64,000 nucleotides of DNA from Clostridium sp. LS. GTDB lineage: Bacteria; Bacillota; Clostridia; Clostridiales; Clostridiaceae. The stretch covers positions 1 through 64,000 of the forward strand of contig NZ_AUUU01000007.1 of NCBI RefSeq assembly GCF_002760435.1, read 5' to 3'. Below the pieces are notes generated by a model. The model made no database searches. It was not told where the DNA came from and saw only the letters and a list, made by a program, of their open reading frames with translations. Both the position numbers and the translations under genes were made by a program. Shown piece by piece: positions 1-7,891 of this stretch (positions are counted from its first letter, which is position 1; each line of letters opens with the position of its first letter).

Positions 1-39
1 CATATTCACATTAATTTTTACGCATTTTCTTTCTCTCAT
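1..39 (-). CDS. 5' end of a gene running off the left edge
   Basis: Only the first 13 codons lie inside the window. On the minus strand an AGGAGTG ribosome binding site is followed, at suitable spacing, by an ATG at 37-39, and the frame stays open to position 1 (MRERKCVKINVNM). Too little is present to name a product. The good ribosome binding site is the main reason to believe in it. Confidence 0.5.
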   Translation of the reverse strand, partial: MRERKCVKINVNM

Positions 40-200
40 TTTTAACACACTCCTATGTAAATAAATTATCTATAAAGGATATATGGTTAAAAATGAAATT
101 TAACAAAAAATTTTATAAAAAATTATTTTACACTATTAAGCACAATCAATTCCTTTTTCTTTTTCTCCACAATGTCTTCAGTTTTTTTCTTTATAAATTG

Positions 201-968
201 CTAAAAATTCAATATTACGCTAGCAAGAGAAACAATGCAATTTTTAATTTTTCCTACATGCACTTTATAATAATAATTTTCTTTTCTATCCAACCATCCC
301 TTACTGCTCCAAAATTTAAAGTCAGCAGAACATTGAGGTGCCTTTGAAAATGCTCTTTGCTGCATTTTGAAAGATAAAAGTTTAATAAACGATGGCTTTA
401 TAACGTCTGTATTAATTATCTTACTGTAGAACAAATCCGCTTGTTTATTTAATTTTTTCATTTCCTTTGTTGACTTTGCATCATCCCTTTCATGTACTGG
501 AGCATAAGTTAATCCAACTTTTGCACAAGTTATAAATCCCATTGTACCAATTATGAAGGATAATATACTTCCCACAACTCCTAATCCCACCGCACCGGTA
601 GATATTACTACCATTGCCTTCTTCCCATGAAAATCAGGTCGATGACATCTGTAAGCAAAGCGATCTAGAAAGTTCTTCATAATCCATGATACATTGTATG
701 TATATACTGGCGATCCAAATATCACAGCATCAGCTTGTTTCATTTTTAATTCAAGATTATTTCTATCGTCCTTTAACGGACAATTTTCTTCGCCTTTTTC
801 AATGCATATAAAGCAACCTTTGCAGGTATTAATATTAGTTTTGCTCAGTTGCACATATTCAAATTTAATTTCATTATTCTTTTCTGCTAATCTTTGTTCA
901 ATTAGTCTAACAGTCTTATAAGTATTACTATTTACTCTAGGGCTGCCAATTATCGCCAATATATTCAT
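201..968 (-). CDS. flavodoxin-like NAD(P)H-dependent FMN reductase family protein
   Basis: Predicted cytoplasmic flavoprotein of 255 residues. The N-terminus has the strand-then-loop pattern of this family, with GSPRVNSNT at residues 8-16 as the expected FMN phosphate loop. A second flavin-side motif, GSPVYTYNVS, lies at about 85-94. A CKGCFIC segment near residue 49 is typical of iron-sulfur-flavoprotein-like members, although the full Cys cluster of true iron-sulfur flavoproteins is not clear. I chose the ATG at 968 because GGGAGAAAG precedes it; an in-frame ATG 27 nt upstream has no such site. The C-terminal 60 residues are basic and hydrophobic and lie outside the core fold. Substrate unknown. 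It stands alone, with no operon partner in view. Confidence 0.8.
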   Translation of the reverse strand: MNILAIIGSPRVNSNTYKTVRLIEQRLAEKNNEIKFEYVQLSKTNINTCKGCFICIEKGEENCPLKDDRNNLELKMKQADAVIFGSPVYTYNVSWIMKNFLDRFAYRCHRPDFHGKKAMVVISTGAVGLGVVGSILSFIIGTMGFITCAKVGLTYAPVHERDDAKSTKEMKKLNKQADLFYSKIINTDVIKPSFIKLLSFKMQQRAFSKAPQCSADFKFWSSKGWLDRKENYYYKVHVGKIKNCIVSLASVILNF

Positions 969-1245
969 ATTTCTTTCTCCCATAATATTTTTCACAATTT
1001 AAATTTATACAATTAAATATCGTTTAAATATATTATATTATTGGTCAGAGTTATATGCGGCACTTGTTATGACTGCAATTAAGTGGTGCCTGCAAAATGA
1101 TGGATACTAACAATTAACTAATCATCCTCAGCTTTTTTTAAATTATCAGAAGTGTTTGATTATCTATGTGAATGAATAGTACTGTATTTGGTAAAGACGT
1201 ATTCAGATAATGCAATTAGATATTCTATTCTTGAAAGTAAAGATA

Positions 1246-1263
1246 CTCCCAACAATATGGGAG
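1246..1263 (-). terminator. hairpin 3' of the metallo-hydrolase gene
   Basis: CTCCCA and TGGGAG form a 6-bp stem with a 6-nt loop, 10 bases past the stop codon at 1273. The T-rich run after it on the minus strand is weak, so this is a possible rather than a strong terminator. Confidence 0.4.
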
Positions 1264-1272
1264 CAACTGTAA

Positions 1273-2097
1273 TTAGTTTTTGCGTAATTTTTTCAACATA
1301 TCATAACTCAATGTACGAAATACCTGGCAATACTTTCGAAATCCATCTTGTCCAATAATATAAATATTAGGCATATAGTCCATTCTCTTTTTTGAATATA
1401 TAATACGTTCCAAGCCATTATCTATAGCTGTATGATTGCTTAAAGCCACATCTACCTTTTTACGTGTTGCTTCACTAATAAAGTAATCTAATGACTTGAG
1501 ATATTGGATTACTTCATTCTTTGTCCATGGTGGTGTCGTCTCTCCCCATAGTGCTGCCATATGAATTTCTCCATCATCTTTTACAGGGAATATGTAGCTT
1601 AACCCTCCCGGAGTATGACCAGGGGTACCGTAAACATATATTGTTTTATCACCTAATGTTATGGTATCGCCATCCTGAACATAAACATCAATTTTGTAAT
1701 CTTTCCAGGTTTCTGGTCTATCAGGCTTAGTTGGATGCTCCTCCCAAAAAATATCATCTACTTTAGAAAGGTATGTGCAAGCATGGTATTTCTCGACCAA
1801 CCATCTCCCACATCCTGTATGATCAACATGTCCATGAGTCAAAACCAGTTTTTTTATTGTATCAGGATTCCAACCTACATCTTTAATCGCATCAACTATT
1901 GCCTCAAAAGCTTTTTTTGCCGGCCAAATAGCATCTATAACTATCAATCCTTCACTAGACTTTAATACAAAACAGTTCGTTTCTTTTTGTGCAACGATTA
2001 GCAAATCATCAAAAATCTTAGCATGAGTAAAAAATGACATGTCTTCCATTGCTTTGATTGTTTCTTTCGTAATAACTGGCTTATTTAATCTATTCAT
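1273..2097 (-). CDS. MBL-fold metallo-hydrolase, subclass B3-like
   Basis: Metallo-beta-lactamase-fold hydrolase of 274 residues. The metal ligands can be read directly: HGHVDH at 88-93 (HxHxDH), the second-shell His in GTPGHTPGG at 161, and a late His in SNHTAIDN at 222. This order is the B3-like arrangement, which includes true lactamases and many unrelated hydrolases, so beta-lactam hydrolysis is not implied. No signal peptide is visible, so it should be cytoplasmic. The start is set by GAGGAGTG 10 nt upstream of the ATG. That ribosome binding site lies in the 3' arm of a stem whose 5' arm is in a short upstream ORF (2129-2185), which suggests translational control. Confidence 0.85.
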   Translation of the reverse strand: MNRLNKPVITKETIKAMEDMSFFTHAKIFDDLLIVAQKETNCFVLKSSEGLIVIDAIWPAKKAFEAIVDAIKDVGWNPDTIKKLVLTHGHVDHTGCGRWLVEKYHACTYLSKVDDIFWEEHPTKPDRPETWKDYKIDVYVQDGDTITLGDKTIYVYGTPGHTPGGLSYIFPVKDDGEIHMAALWGETTPPWTKNEVIQYLKSLDYFISEATRKKVDVALSNHTAIDNGLERIIYSKKRMDYMPNIYIIGQDGFRKYCQVFRTLSYDMLKKLRKN

Positions 2098-2109
2098 TTA
2101 ATATACACT

Positions 2110-2145
2110 CCTCTGTACAAAATTAATTTCATAGCTGCACAGAGG
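2110..2145 (-). promoter_or_regulatory. stem that masks the ribosome binding site of the MBL gene
   Basis: On the minus strand CCTCTGTGCA (2136-2145) can pair with TGTACAGAGG (2110-2119): ten base pairs including one G-U, around a 16-nt loop. The 3' arm contains the start of the GAGGAGTG ribosome binding site of the MBL gene. The 5' arm is inside the last codons of the 18-residue leader ORF, and that ORF's stop codon is in the loop. This is the geometry of translational attenuators such as those of cat and erm genes. The regulation is inferred. Confidence 0.5.
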
Positions 2146-2185
2146 ATAAACGATTCTTGGGATGCATACGTAAGAATCTCTTCAT
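2129..2185 (-). CDS. 18-residue leader peptide upstream of the MBL gene
   Basis: A short frame, MKRFLRMHPKNRLSSVQL, is preceded by GAGAAGGTGACATC, a fair ribosome binding site at normal spacing. It ends 31 nt before the MBL start. The peptide is basic and has no obvious family. Its last codons form one arm of a stem that covers the next gene's ribosome binding site, so a ribosome paused there would free it. The peptide could equally be a chance ORF in a 5' leader. Confidence 0.45.
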   Translation of the reverse strand: MKRFLRMHPKNRLSSVQL

Positions 2186-2224
2186 GATGTCACCTTCTCT
2201 AAAAATTAAAATTTATCTTTATAA

Positions 2225-2230
2225 ATTATA
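2225..2230 (-). promoter_or_regulatory. extended -10 promoter for leader/MBL unit
   Basis: The minus strand reads TGTTATAAT, an extended -10 element, about 40 nt upstream of the leader ORF start. No good -35 is seen at 17 bp, as is common for extended -10 promoters. Confidence 0.4.
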
Positions 2231-2399
2231 ACATATTTTATAAACATTGGATTATTTTGTTTAACCAAATATTTTTATGCATAGAAAAAAAATACCTATG
2301 CTCTGTAAGTACCTATAAATAACTTATTCCATGAAAGTTTATAATATCACTTTACGAAATATATAATTCCACTAATTATTCATCTATTTTTAATATTTT

Positions 2400-2604
2400 G
2401 AATAAATACTAAGGATACCTTATGGCGTCAGCTTCACTGTTGAAAAAAACGCAAAATATGGTAGGATACAAATTTTGTTTATAAAAATAGAGTAGCTTTT
2501 ACACTACTCTATAAAACTATTTTTTTGATTGTGCCTTAGTTATTGTTTATAATTAAGCACTTACTATAATTTGGCTTTCACTTACACCAGAAGCAACTAA
2601 AAAT
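2400..2604 (-). repeat. degenerate 3'-end copy of the BspA-like gene at 13674 (copy A)
   Basis: About 205 bases match 13517-13721 nearly base for base, including the terminator hairpin AGAGTAG...CTACTCT and the last codons of the leucine-rich protein (FLVASGVSESQIIVSA then TAA at 2553-2555). Upstream of about 2610 the similarity stops and no LRR reading frame remains. It is the relic of a deleted paralogue or of a recombination between two copies 11 kb apart. Confidence 0.75.
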
Positions 2605-2640
2605 TCATCTTATCTACTGTCTTTTTTATTACTATTTAAC

Positions 2641-2680
2641 AAAAATACCGTAGATTCAACTTTAAATAATACGGTATTTG
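2641..2680 (-). terminator. terminator of the XRE-def unit
   Basis: AAATACCGTA (2643-2652) and TACGGTATTT (2670-2679) form a perfect 10-bp stem around an ATTCAACTTTAAATAA-type loop, 20-odd bases past the def stop, with T-rich sequence after it on the minus strand. The loop resembles those of several other terminators in this window. Confidence 0.75.
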
Positions 2681-2702
2681 AAAATTTAATATTTATTATT
2701 TA

Positions 2703-3158
2703 TCATAATTTTATATATTCAGTAACAAAATCAGTAAAAAGAATGCCTTCTAAATGGTCAATTTCATGACAAAAACATTTTGCTAAATCTCCTGTACCTG
2801 TTAATATTATTTCTTCACCTTTTTCATTAAGTGCTTGTATTCTTACTATTTTGGGTCTTAATAATTTTCCAAATACATTAGGATTGCTTAGACATCCCTC
2901 AATAACTTCTTGACTACCTTCCTTGCTAATTATCTTTGGATTAACTAATTTTATAAGTCCTTGACCCATATCTATAACAACTAATCTTTTTAGTATACCT
3001 ATTTGTGGTGCTGCTAACCCACCGCCATTTTCTTCATTATACATAGTTTCCGCCATATCATCTAGAATCTGCCGTATTTTTTCATCTACAATCTCAACTT
3101 CCCTACTTCTCTTTCTTAATATTTCATCACCAAAAAGTCTAATTTGCCTCAATGCCAT
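2703..3158 (-). CDS. def: peptide deformylase
   Basis: Removes the formyl group from the N-terminal Met of new proteins; a cytoplasmic Fe/Zn enzyme. All three family motifs are intact: GGGLAAPQIG (45-54), EGCLSNP (87-93, metal ligand Cys89) and CHEIDHLEG (130-138, ligands His131 and His135, catalytic Glu132). At 151 residues it is a normal compact bacterial form. The ATG directly follows the stop codon of the XRE regulator (TAAATG), so the two are translationally linked. This copy is not beside fmt or priA, where the housekeeping gene often sits, so it may be an additional deformylase. Confidence 0.93.
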   Translation of the reverse strand: MALRQIRLFGDEILRKRSREVEIVDEKIRQILDDMAETMYNEENGGGLAAPQIGILKRLVVIDMGQGLIKLVNPKIISKEGSQEVIEGCLSNPNVFGKLLRPKIVRIQALNEKGEEIILTGTGDLAKCFCHEIDHLEGILFTDFVTEYIKL

Positions 3159-3395
3159 TTAGATTGCCCTCCTACTTAGTTGTGCTCTTGATTTTCTTTC
3201 ACTTTGTTCAAAAAGAAAAACTTCTTCTATAGAACAGTGAAATATTTGTGAAATATCGTAAGCTAACCATATAGATGGCTCATATTTTTCTGTTTCAATA
3301 GAATTTATTGCTTGCCTTGATACTCCTACAAGCTCTCCCAATTGTTGCTGTGTTAACCCAATAGCTTCACGAAATTCTTTTAATTTGTTTTTCAT
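3159..3395 (-). CDS. small XRE-family transcriptional regulator
   Basis: A 78-residue protein that is almost only a Cro/CI-type helix-turn-helix: LTQQQLGELVGVSRQAINSIE at about residues 14-34, then the usual EPSIWLAYDISQIF helix. Proteins of this size and form bind DNA as dimers and often repress their own unit. I start at the ATG at 3395, 9 nt after AGGAGTG; an upstream TTG would leave the site too close. The gene is directly upstream of def with no gap, so it probably controls def. The last 12 residues are basic and low in complexity. Confidence 0.88.
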   Translation of the reverse strand: MKNKLKEFREAIGLTQQQLGELVGVSRQAINSIETEKYEPSIWLAYDISQIFHCSIEEVFLFEQSERKSRAQLSRRAI

Positions 3396-3555
3396 TAACA
3401 ATCACTCCTGTAATGTTTACCTTACACAAAAGTATATTCTAATTTAACTTTCATATCAAGTTAACATTACATTGTAAGCACTCTAGTATTTAGTATAGTA
3501 AATTATAATTACAACTCATTTATTATTTTTTTGGGGATTGCATTCTTGCACTTAA

Positions 3556-3975
3556 TTACATACTTAAACGTAAATAAATGCTTTCAATCAATCCACTTAT
3601 TGCCGGAATCAAAGCTCTCCCACTTATAACAATAGCTATAGCTGGCAATATCTTTTTTGACTCTTTTTCAAATAGTGCAACTAATGCAAAAATAATTTAA
3701 CGCTAAATATAAATTCAATTGCTCAAACATATATCCAATGTTTAATAAATAGTGTTCCTTTTCTTCACTATAAATCAGCAAACAGTATTCTCCACGTTTA
3801 GATGTAGTATTTTCTCTTGGAACAATCTTATATTTTATTTCTATTTCCTTACAAGCGGATTTAAGCTTTCTATTTTTTCATTTATGTACTGCAATTCTTC
3901 TTCTGAAAGTGTTAATGTATCATCAAATTGTCTAAATGACTTTCTTTTAAAAATCATATCATATAATTCATTCAA
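3556..3975 (-). pseudogene. frameshifted nitroreductase-like gene
   Basis: After AAGGAG, a frame opens near a TTG at 3975 and reads MNELYDMIFKRKSFRQFDDT, a typical nitroreductase N-terminus, followed by an LSEEELQYINEKIESLNPL helix. It stops at 3841. The next frame continues the family-like sequence (EYCLLIYSEEKEHYLLNIGYM) to a stop at 3668. A third frame (LFEKESKKILPAIAIVIS...) runs to 3556 and may be the far end of the same or another gene. At least one frameshift and probable internal losses make it inactive. A live copy would have been an FMN-dependent nitro- or quinone reductase. Confidence 0.65.
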
Positions 3976-4108
3976 TGTTGCAATCTCCTTATAATCTTTT
4001 CTCAACTCAAATGTTATTTGATTATAAAATTTTTTACAACATAAACGTTATCTTATTACCGAAACTCTGAATCGCCTCTCTAATACCTTCAAAAAATTAC
4101 TATTCATC

Positions 4109-6274
4109 TCATTCTCCAACTAATCCACTTTCTCTCATCCTCTTAACAAACTTTTCAGATTTCTTATTGACCTTTTCCTTTAGAAAAATAGAAATTATTA
4201 TTGAAATAAAAAAATATATAGATAACATTCCTGCATTATAGTATAAGGAGCTCCAAATAATTCCGCCTTCTGCTTCTCTCATTCCTCCTATAGCATAAGT
4301 AAAAGGAAGCATTGGACTTATATTTTGAAAAAACTTAGGTGTAAGCTGTATTGGAAAGGTTCCTCCTGATGCTGAAACTTGAAGTACCATTATAATCAAG
4401 GCTAAAGCCTTACCAACATTTCCAAATACGGAAACAAGCGTATAGATAATCATGATAAATACTAACCCTACATACATAGAAAATATTAAAAATACTATCA
4501 GACTTATAGCATAAGTTTTAATGATAAACAGGTTTCCTAAAACAATAATAACAGTCTGAAGTAATGAGAGCGTAGCAAGAGTTAAAAATCTACCAAAAAA
4601 CATCTTTGTTGTTCCTAATCTTTTACCCTCTTCTAAAGGCTCTACATGTATAGACAATATAGAAAGCAGTGTAAATCCTCCCACCCAAATAGCTAGAGTG
4701 CTGTAAAATGGAGACATGGCTGATCCATAGTTAGGTATAGGAAATACTCTATTTTGCACTAGTTCAATTGGATTTGCCAGAAAATCACTTACATCTTTTG
4801 TGTTTTTATGTAAAAAGTCTGTAAGTTCATTAAATTTCTGATCATTATTCAAATTTTTAAACTTTTCAACATTACTATGAATAGTCTCTTGAGCCTGAGG
4901 AAATTTATCTTTAATATTTTTAAGCTGTGCTGCTCCTAAATCAGTACCAAGGTTTGCGTCTTTTAGTAAACTATTTATTAAAGGCATATTATTTTTTGCA
5001 CTTTCTAAAAGCCCTAGCGAATTATTTGCCATATCGGTTGTATTATTTACCAGATTATTTATTTGTGGAGAAATAGTGTTATCAAAATTACTTATTGACT
5101 CATCCATAAGCTGAGATGTTTTATCTATATTTTGTATAGCAGAATTTATTACATCAGAAGAAATTGCATTACCACTACTTAGAGTACTTATAATATTATC
5201 CAGATTCAATTTATTTTGAACCAGCTGATCTCTAATATTTTGCATTTTGCTTATGAAATTAGAAAGCAAATTACTATGTAACATGTTATTTACAGACTGA
5301 AGTATATTTATATCATTATTAATAACAGAAATTGCATTGTTCAAATTATTAACTGAAGACTTTAGCGCCTCCTGCTGACCTTTAACATCTGTATTTATAG
5401 AATTATTAATGCTGCTTAGGTTATTTTTAACTGTGTCCGCATTAGCCTTTGCTCCAGCTAGATCAGTTCTTATATATGGAGATATGTTTTTTATTGTTCC
5501 ATTGACTTTTCCAAAAAAATCATTACTGGATTTGATAACATTTTGAGCATTATTCAAGGAATTCGTTATATTAGGTACATTCTCCTGAATATTTTTTATG
5601 AAATTATTCATATCTACAGCTCCATTATATGCATTATTTATGCCCTCTCCGATTTGAGGAAGATTAGCATCTATATTACTTACCAGATTTATAAATTCCT
5701 CCAAATTAGGCTTAAGTTGCTCTAGTTCAACACCATAAGCGCTCATATAATTAAGCACAGTGTTACTTACTTCTTTAGTAACAGAACTAGTTATTTCACT
5801 TTGCAGCGTGGTTAGTCCGCTTTTTGTAATCTTAGGCGCAATAGCATTAATTTTTTCGTTAACTGCATAAATTAAGTTAGCTTTAGTAGGTTCGCCATTT
5901 GCTGTAATAGATAGAAGATTGCTTGAAAAATCTTCAGGTATGGTTATACTAGCGTAATACTTACCATATTTCACTCCACTTTCAGCTTCACTTTCATCAA
6001 CAAAAGTCCAACCAATACTTTGATTATTTCTTAGTTTATCCACTACTTCATTACCCACATTGATTTCTACGCTTTGAATCTTAGAACCTTTATCATTATT
6101 TACTACTGCTACTAACAATCCTTTGGTGTTACCATAAGGGTCCCAAGATGCTATTATATTAATCCATGCATATAAGGCAGGAACAAAAAGCAATCCTGCT
6201 ATTATAAGCATAAGAGGTTTATTAGATATTATTTTTTTTATATCCCGTTTATAAATTTTAAGTATTATACTCAT
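4109..6274 (-). CDS. YhgE/Pip family ABC-2-like membrane protein
   Basis: Membrane protein of 721 residues with the YhgE/Pip architecture: one TM helix near residues 20-40, a long extracytoplasmic region of about 470 residues, and five or six TM helices in the last 200 residues. The outer region is rich in Asn, Ser and heptad-like NNSI/NNLNNAI repeats and is probably a coiled coil. Relatives include B. subtilis YhgE, the lactococcal phage infection protein Pip and the type VII secretion-associated EsaA. The motif SPFYSTLAIWVGG before the last TM block is typical. No ATPase partner or secretion locus is adjacent, so its substrate is unknown. Confidence 0.88.
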   Translation of the reverse strand: MSIILKIYKRDIKKIISNKPLMLIIAGLLFVPALYAWINIIASWDPYGNTKGLLVAVVNNDKGSKIQSVEINVGNEVVDKLRNNQSIGWTFVDESEAESGVKYGKYYASITIPEDFSSNLLSITANGEPTKANLIYAVNEKINAIAPKITKSGLTTLQSEITSSVTKEVSNTVLNYMSAYGVELEQLKPNLEEFINLVSNIDANLPQIGEGINNAYNGAVDMNNFIKNIQENVPNITNSLNNAQNVIKSSNDFFGKVNGTIKNISPYIRTDLAGAKANADTVKNNLSSINNSINTDVKGQQEALKSSVNNLNNAISVINNDINILQSVNNMLHSNLLSNFISKMQNIRDQLVQNKLNLDNIISTLSSGNAISSDVINSAIQNIDKTSQLMDESISNFDNTISPQINNLVNNTTDMANNSLGLLESAKNNMPLINSLLKDANLGTDLGAAQLKNIKDKFPQAQETIHSNVEKFKNLNNDQKFNELTDFLHKNTKDVSDFLANPIELVQNRVFPIPNYGSAMSPFYSTLAIWVGGFTLLSILSIHVEPLEEGKRLGTTKMFFGRFLTLATLSLLQTVIIVLGNLFIIKTYAISLIVFLIFSMYVGLVFIMIIYTLVSVFGNVGKALALIIMVLQVSASGGTFPIQLTPKFFQNISPMLPFTYAIGGMREAEGGIIWSSLYYNAGMLSIYFFISIIISIFLKEKVNKKSEKFVKRMRESGLVGE

Positions 6275-6524
6275 AAACCTTTATATACTCCCTTTCTTGA
6301 ATCTAATATTAATATGTTAATTTCATTGGATAAATCAAACATTCTAAAAAGATTATGTCTGACTTATATTTTCCACTAAAATATCAAATAATTCATAACA
6401 GAGTTAAAACAAAGGGATGGATAATATCTTAAAGACACCTTTATAAATATCACTCTGAATATTGTCATATTTATTTGCTTGTTTAAAATATTTATATTTT
6501 CTCAATACTATTTCAATTAATCAA
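6275..6524. other. intergenic, nothing recognised
   Basis: AT-rich spacer upstream of the YhgE/Pip gene. It should hold that gene's promoter but I see no convincing hexamer pair and no coding signal. Confidence 0.4.
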
Positions 6525-6607
6525 GGATTTATGACAGGCACAAGACTTATCAAGTATTCTTAATATACTTTCAAGAAGATTTCGCTACAAAAATAACTAT
6601 TCAAGCA
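6525..6607 (+). pseudogene. internally deleted relic of the GNAT gene at 12935
   Basis: Two stretches match the intact acetyltransferase gene. 6541-6574 corresponds to 12959-12992 (codons for QDLSSILNIIS) and 6575-6607 to 13271-13303 (codons for EDFATKNNYSS). The segment between, about 278 bases in the intact gene, is missing, so the relic is fused at 6574/6575. No useful reading frame remains. Confidence 0.65.
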
Positions 6608-6624
6608 GTAGTATTTTAATCAAA

Positions 6625-6655
6625 AAAATATCGCAATCAATATGCGATACTTTAA
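6625..6655 (-). terminator. terminator 3' of the AraC/GyrI regulator
   Basis: TATCGCA (6629-6635) and TGCGATA (6643-6649) form a 7-bp stem. On the minus strand it is followed by TTTTTTT. It lies about 85 bases past the regulator's stop. Confidence 0.65.
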
Positions 6656-6737
6656 TTTATTATTATTTATACCATTAAGAATACATTGAATATTAACTTC
6701 AGTTAGTTACTATAATTATAATTCTATATTATTTGAG

Positions 6738-7583
6738 TTATTTTGGAATAACAGGAACCCATAATTCGTGTCTTGGTTTATGTTTTGGTCCGTAAAAACA
6801 TTCAATACATGGTAAGTTAGCAAATTCATAACCAGAGGTAGGAATCCATTCGGAATATAAACGCTTCCATGCATCTGTAATATTAGGGAAAACTGCCCAG
6901 GTACTTGGTGGAATAATAAGAGTTTCCATACCACTAGGAGCTTTGCCATCATACCTTACTCCCATAAAATAATCAAATTCTTCATCCATAATAGTAGCTT
7001 CTTTTCCACAAACGCCAAGAATACTTTCCAGCATGCATTTTGGATTCTCCCATGACATATCAATCAATTCCTGCGTAAATCCATCTTTTTTTGCATTGTT
7101 CCAAAGTGTAGGAATAGTTTTAAACGCTCTGCTTGTTTTCACTGATTTACTTTTTCCTACAATTCTCAATTCAAAATCGATATTTTCAATTCTGTACTCC
7201 ATTTCCATATCTCCCTTAATTGAAATTTGAAAAGATATTCTTGGATAAGCTTTTAATTGAACTCCTTTTTGACGCGCATCGGATGGATTTATTCCATGAG
7301 TCTTTCGGAAAGCCCGTGAAAACGAATCAGCAGATTCGTATCCGTACTTAACTGCAACATCAATAATTCTAGTATTATTTTTTTGAATTTCAAATGCTGC
7401 ATTCGTTAATCTTCTTCGTCTAATATATTCCGAAAGCGATATACCTGCAATAGATGAAAACATTCTCGAAAAATGATATTCCGAGCAATAAGCAGTTTGT
7501 GCAACTTCTGTGTAGTTTATCTTGCCATCAAGATTATTTTCAATGTAATCCAATGCCTTATTCATTCTTTCAAGCCAATCCAT
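6738..7583 (-). CDS. AraC-family regulator with GyrI-like effector domain
   Basis: A 281-residue regulator. An AraC-type double helix-turn-helix fills about residues 8-105 (EVAQTAYCSEYHFSRMFSS and VAVKYGYESADSFSRAFRK, with the typical GINPSDARQ end). A GyrI-like/effector-binding domain follows (about 125-281), ending in the LWVPV-type strand. This is the Rob/SoxS-like class in which the C-terminal domain senses small hydrophobic molecules. The ATG at 7583 is preceded by AGGAG at 8 nt; the frame is open further upstream without a start site. There is no neighbour that is an obvious target. Confidence 0.9.
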   Translation of the reverse strand: MDWLERMNKALDYIENNLDGKINYTEVAQTAYCSEYHFSRMFSSIAGISLSEYIRRRRLTNAAFEIQKNNTRIIDVAVKYGYESADSFSRAFRKTHGINPSDARQKGVQLKAYPRISFQISIKGDMEMEYRIENIDFELRIVGKSKSVKTSRAFKTIPTLWNNAKKDGFTQELIDMSWENPKCMLESILGVCGKEATIMDEEFDYFMGVRYDGKAPSGMETLIIPPSTWAVFPNITDAWKRLYSEWIPTSGYEFANLPCIECFYGPKHKPRHELWVPVIPK

Positions 7584-7710
7584 AAAATCGCTCCTCTCTA
7601 TATTTAGTTTACCAAAAAAAGAAGTTGTCCAACCGACATTTGATGCACAAAAATATCGGTTGGAGCCATGCGTAAAATAAATATAATTAGCTTCATGTTT
7701 AATTATAGAT

Positions 7711-7774
7711 GTTATTAATTCAGATACCAATATAGTCTATTGTTCTTTTATATTTTGCTAAAACAAATAAGATA
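7711..7774 (+). repeat. short copy of the 3' part of the gene at 14827
   Basis: About 64 bases match 15125-15189 with few changes (shared GTCTATTG and GCTAAAACAAA), including codons for INSDTNVVYW. The copy has no start and the reading frame is lost after it. It is a relic of a paralogue or of a partial duplication. Confidence 0.6.
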
Positions 7775-7891
7775 GCCTTCATCTAACAAGGATAATAAGG
7801 GTTTAATTTTTTCAAAGCCATCATTTAGATTTTCTATTAAATTCAACTCCTAATGTCTCTCACAAAAAATTCTCCCTTGATATACAACTTA

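Noticed and set aside
93-347. 84-codon plus-strand ORF
   Set aside because: Overlaps the end of the flavodoxin-like gene on the opposite strand and has no ribosome binding site or protein-like pattern.
1022-1165. Open plus-strand stretch (ELYAALVMTAIKWCLQNDGY) resembling the end of a TetR regulator
   Set aside because: Interrupted by stops and without start or ribosome binding site; too weak to list as a pseudogene.
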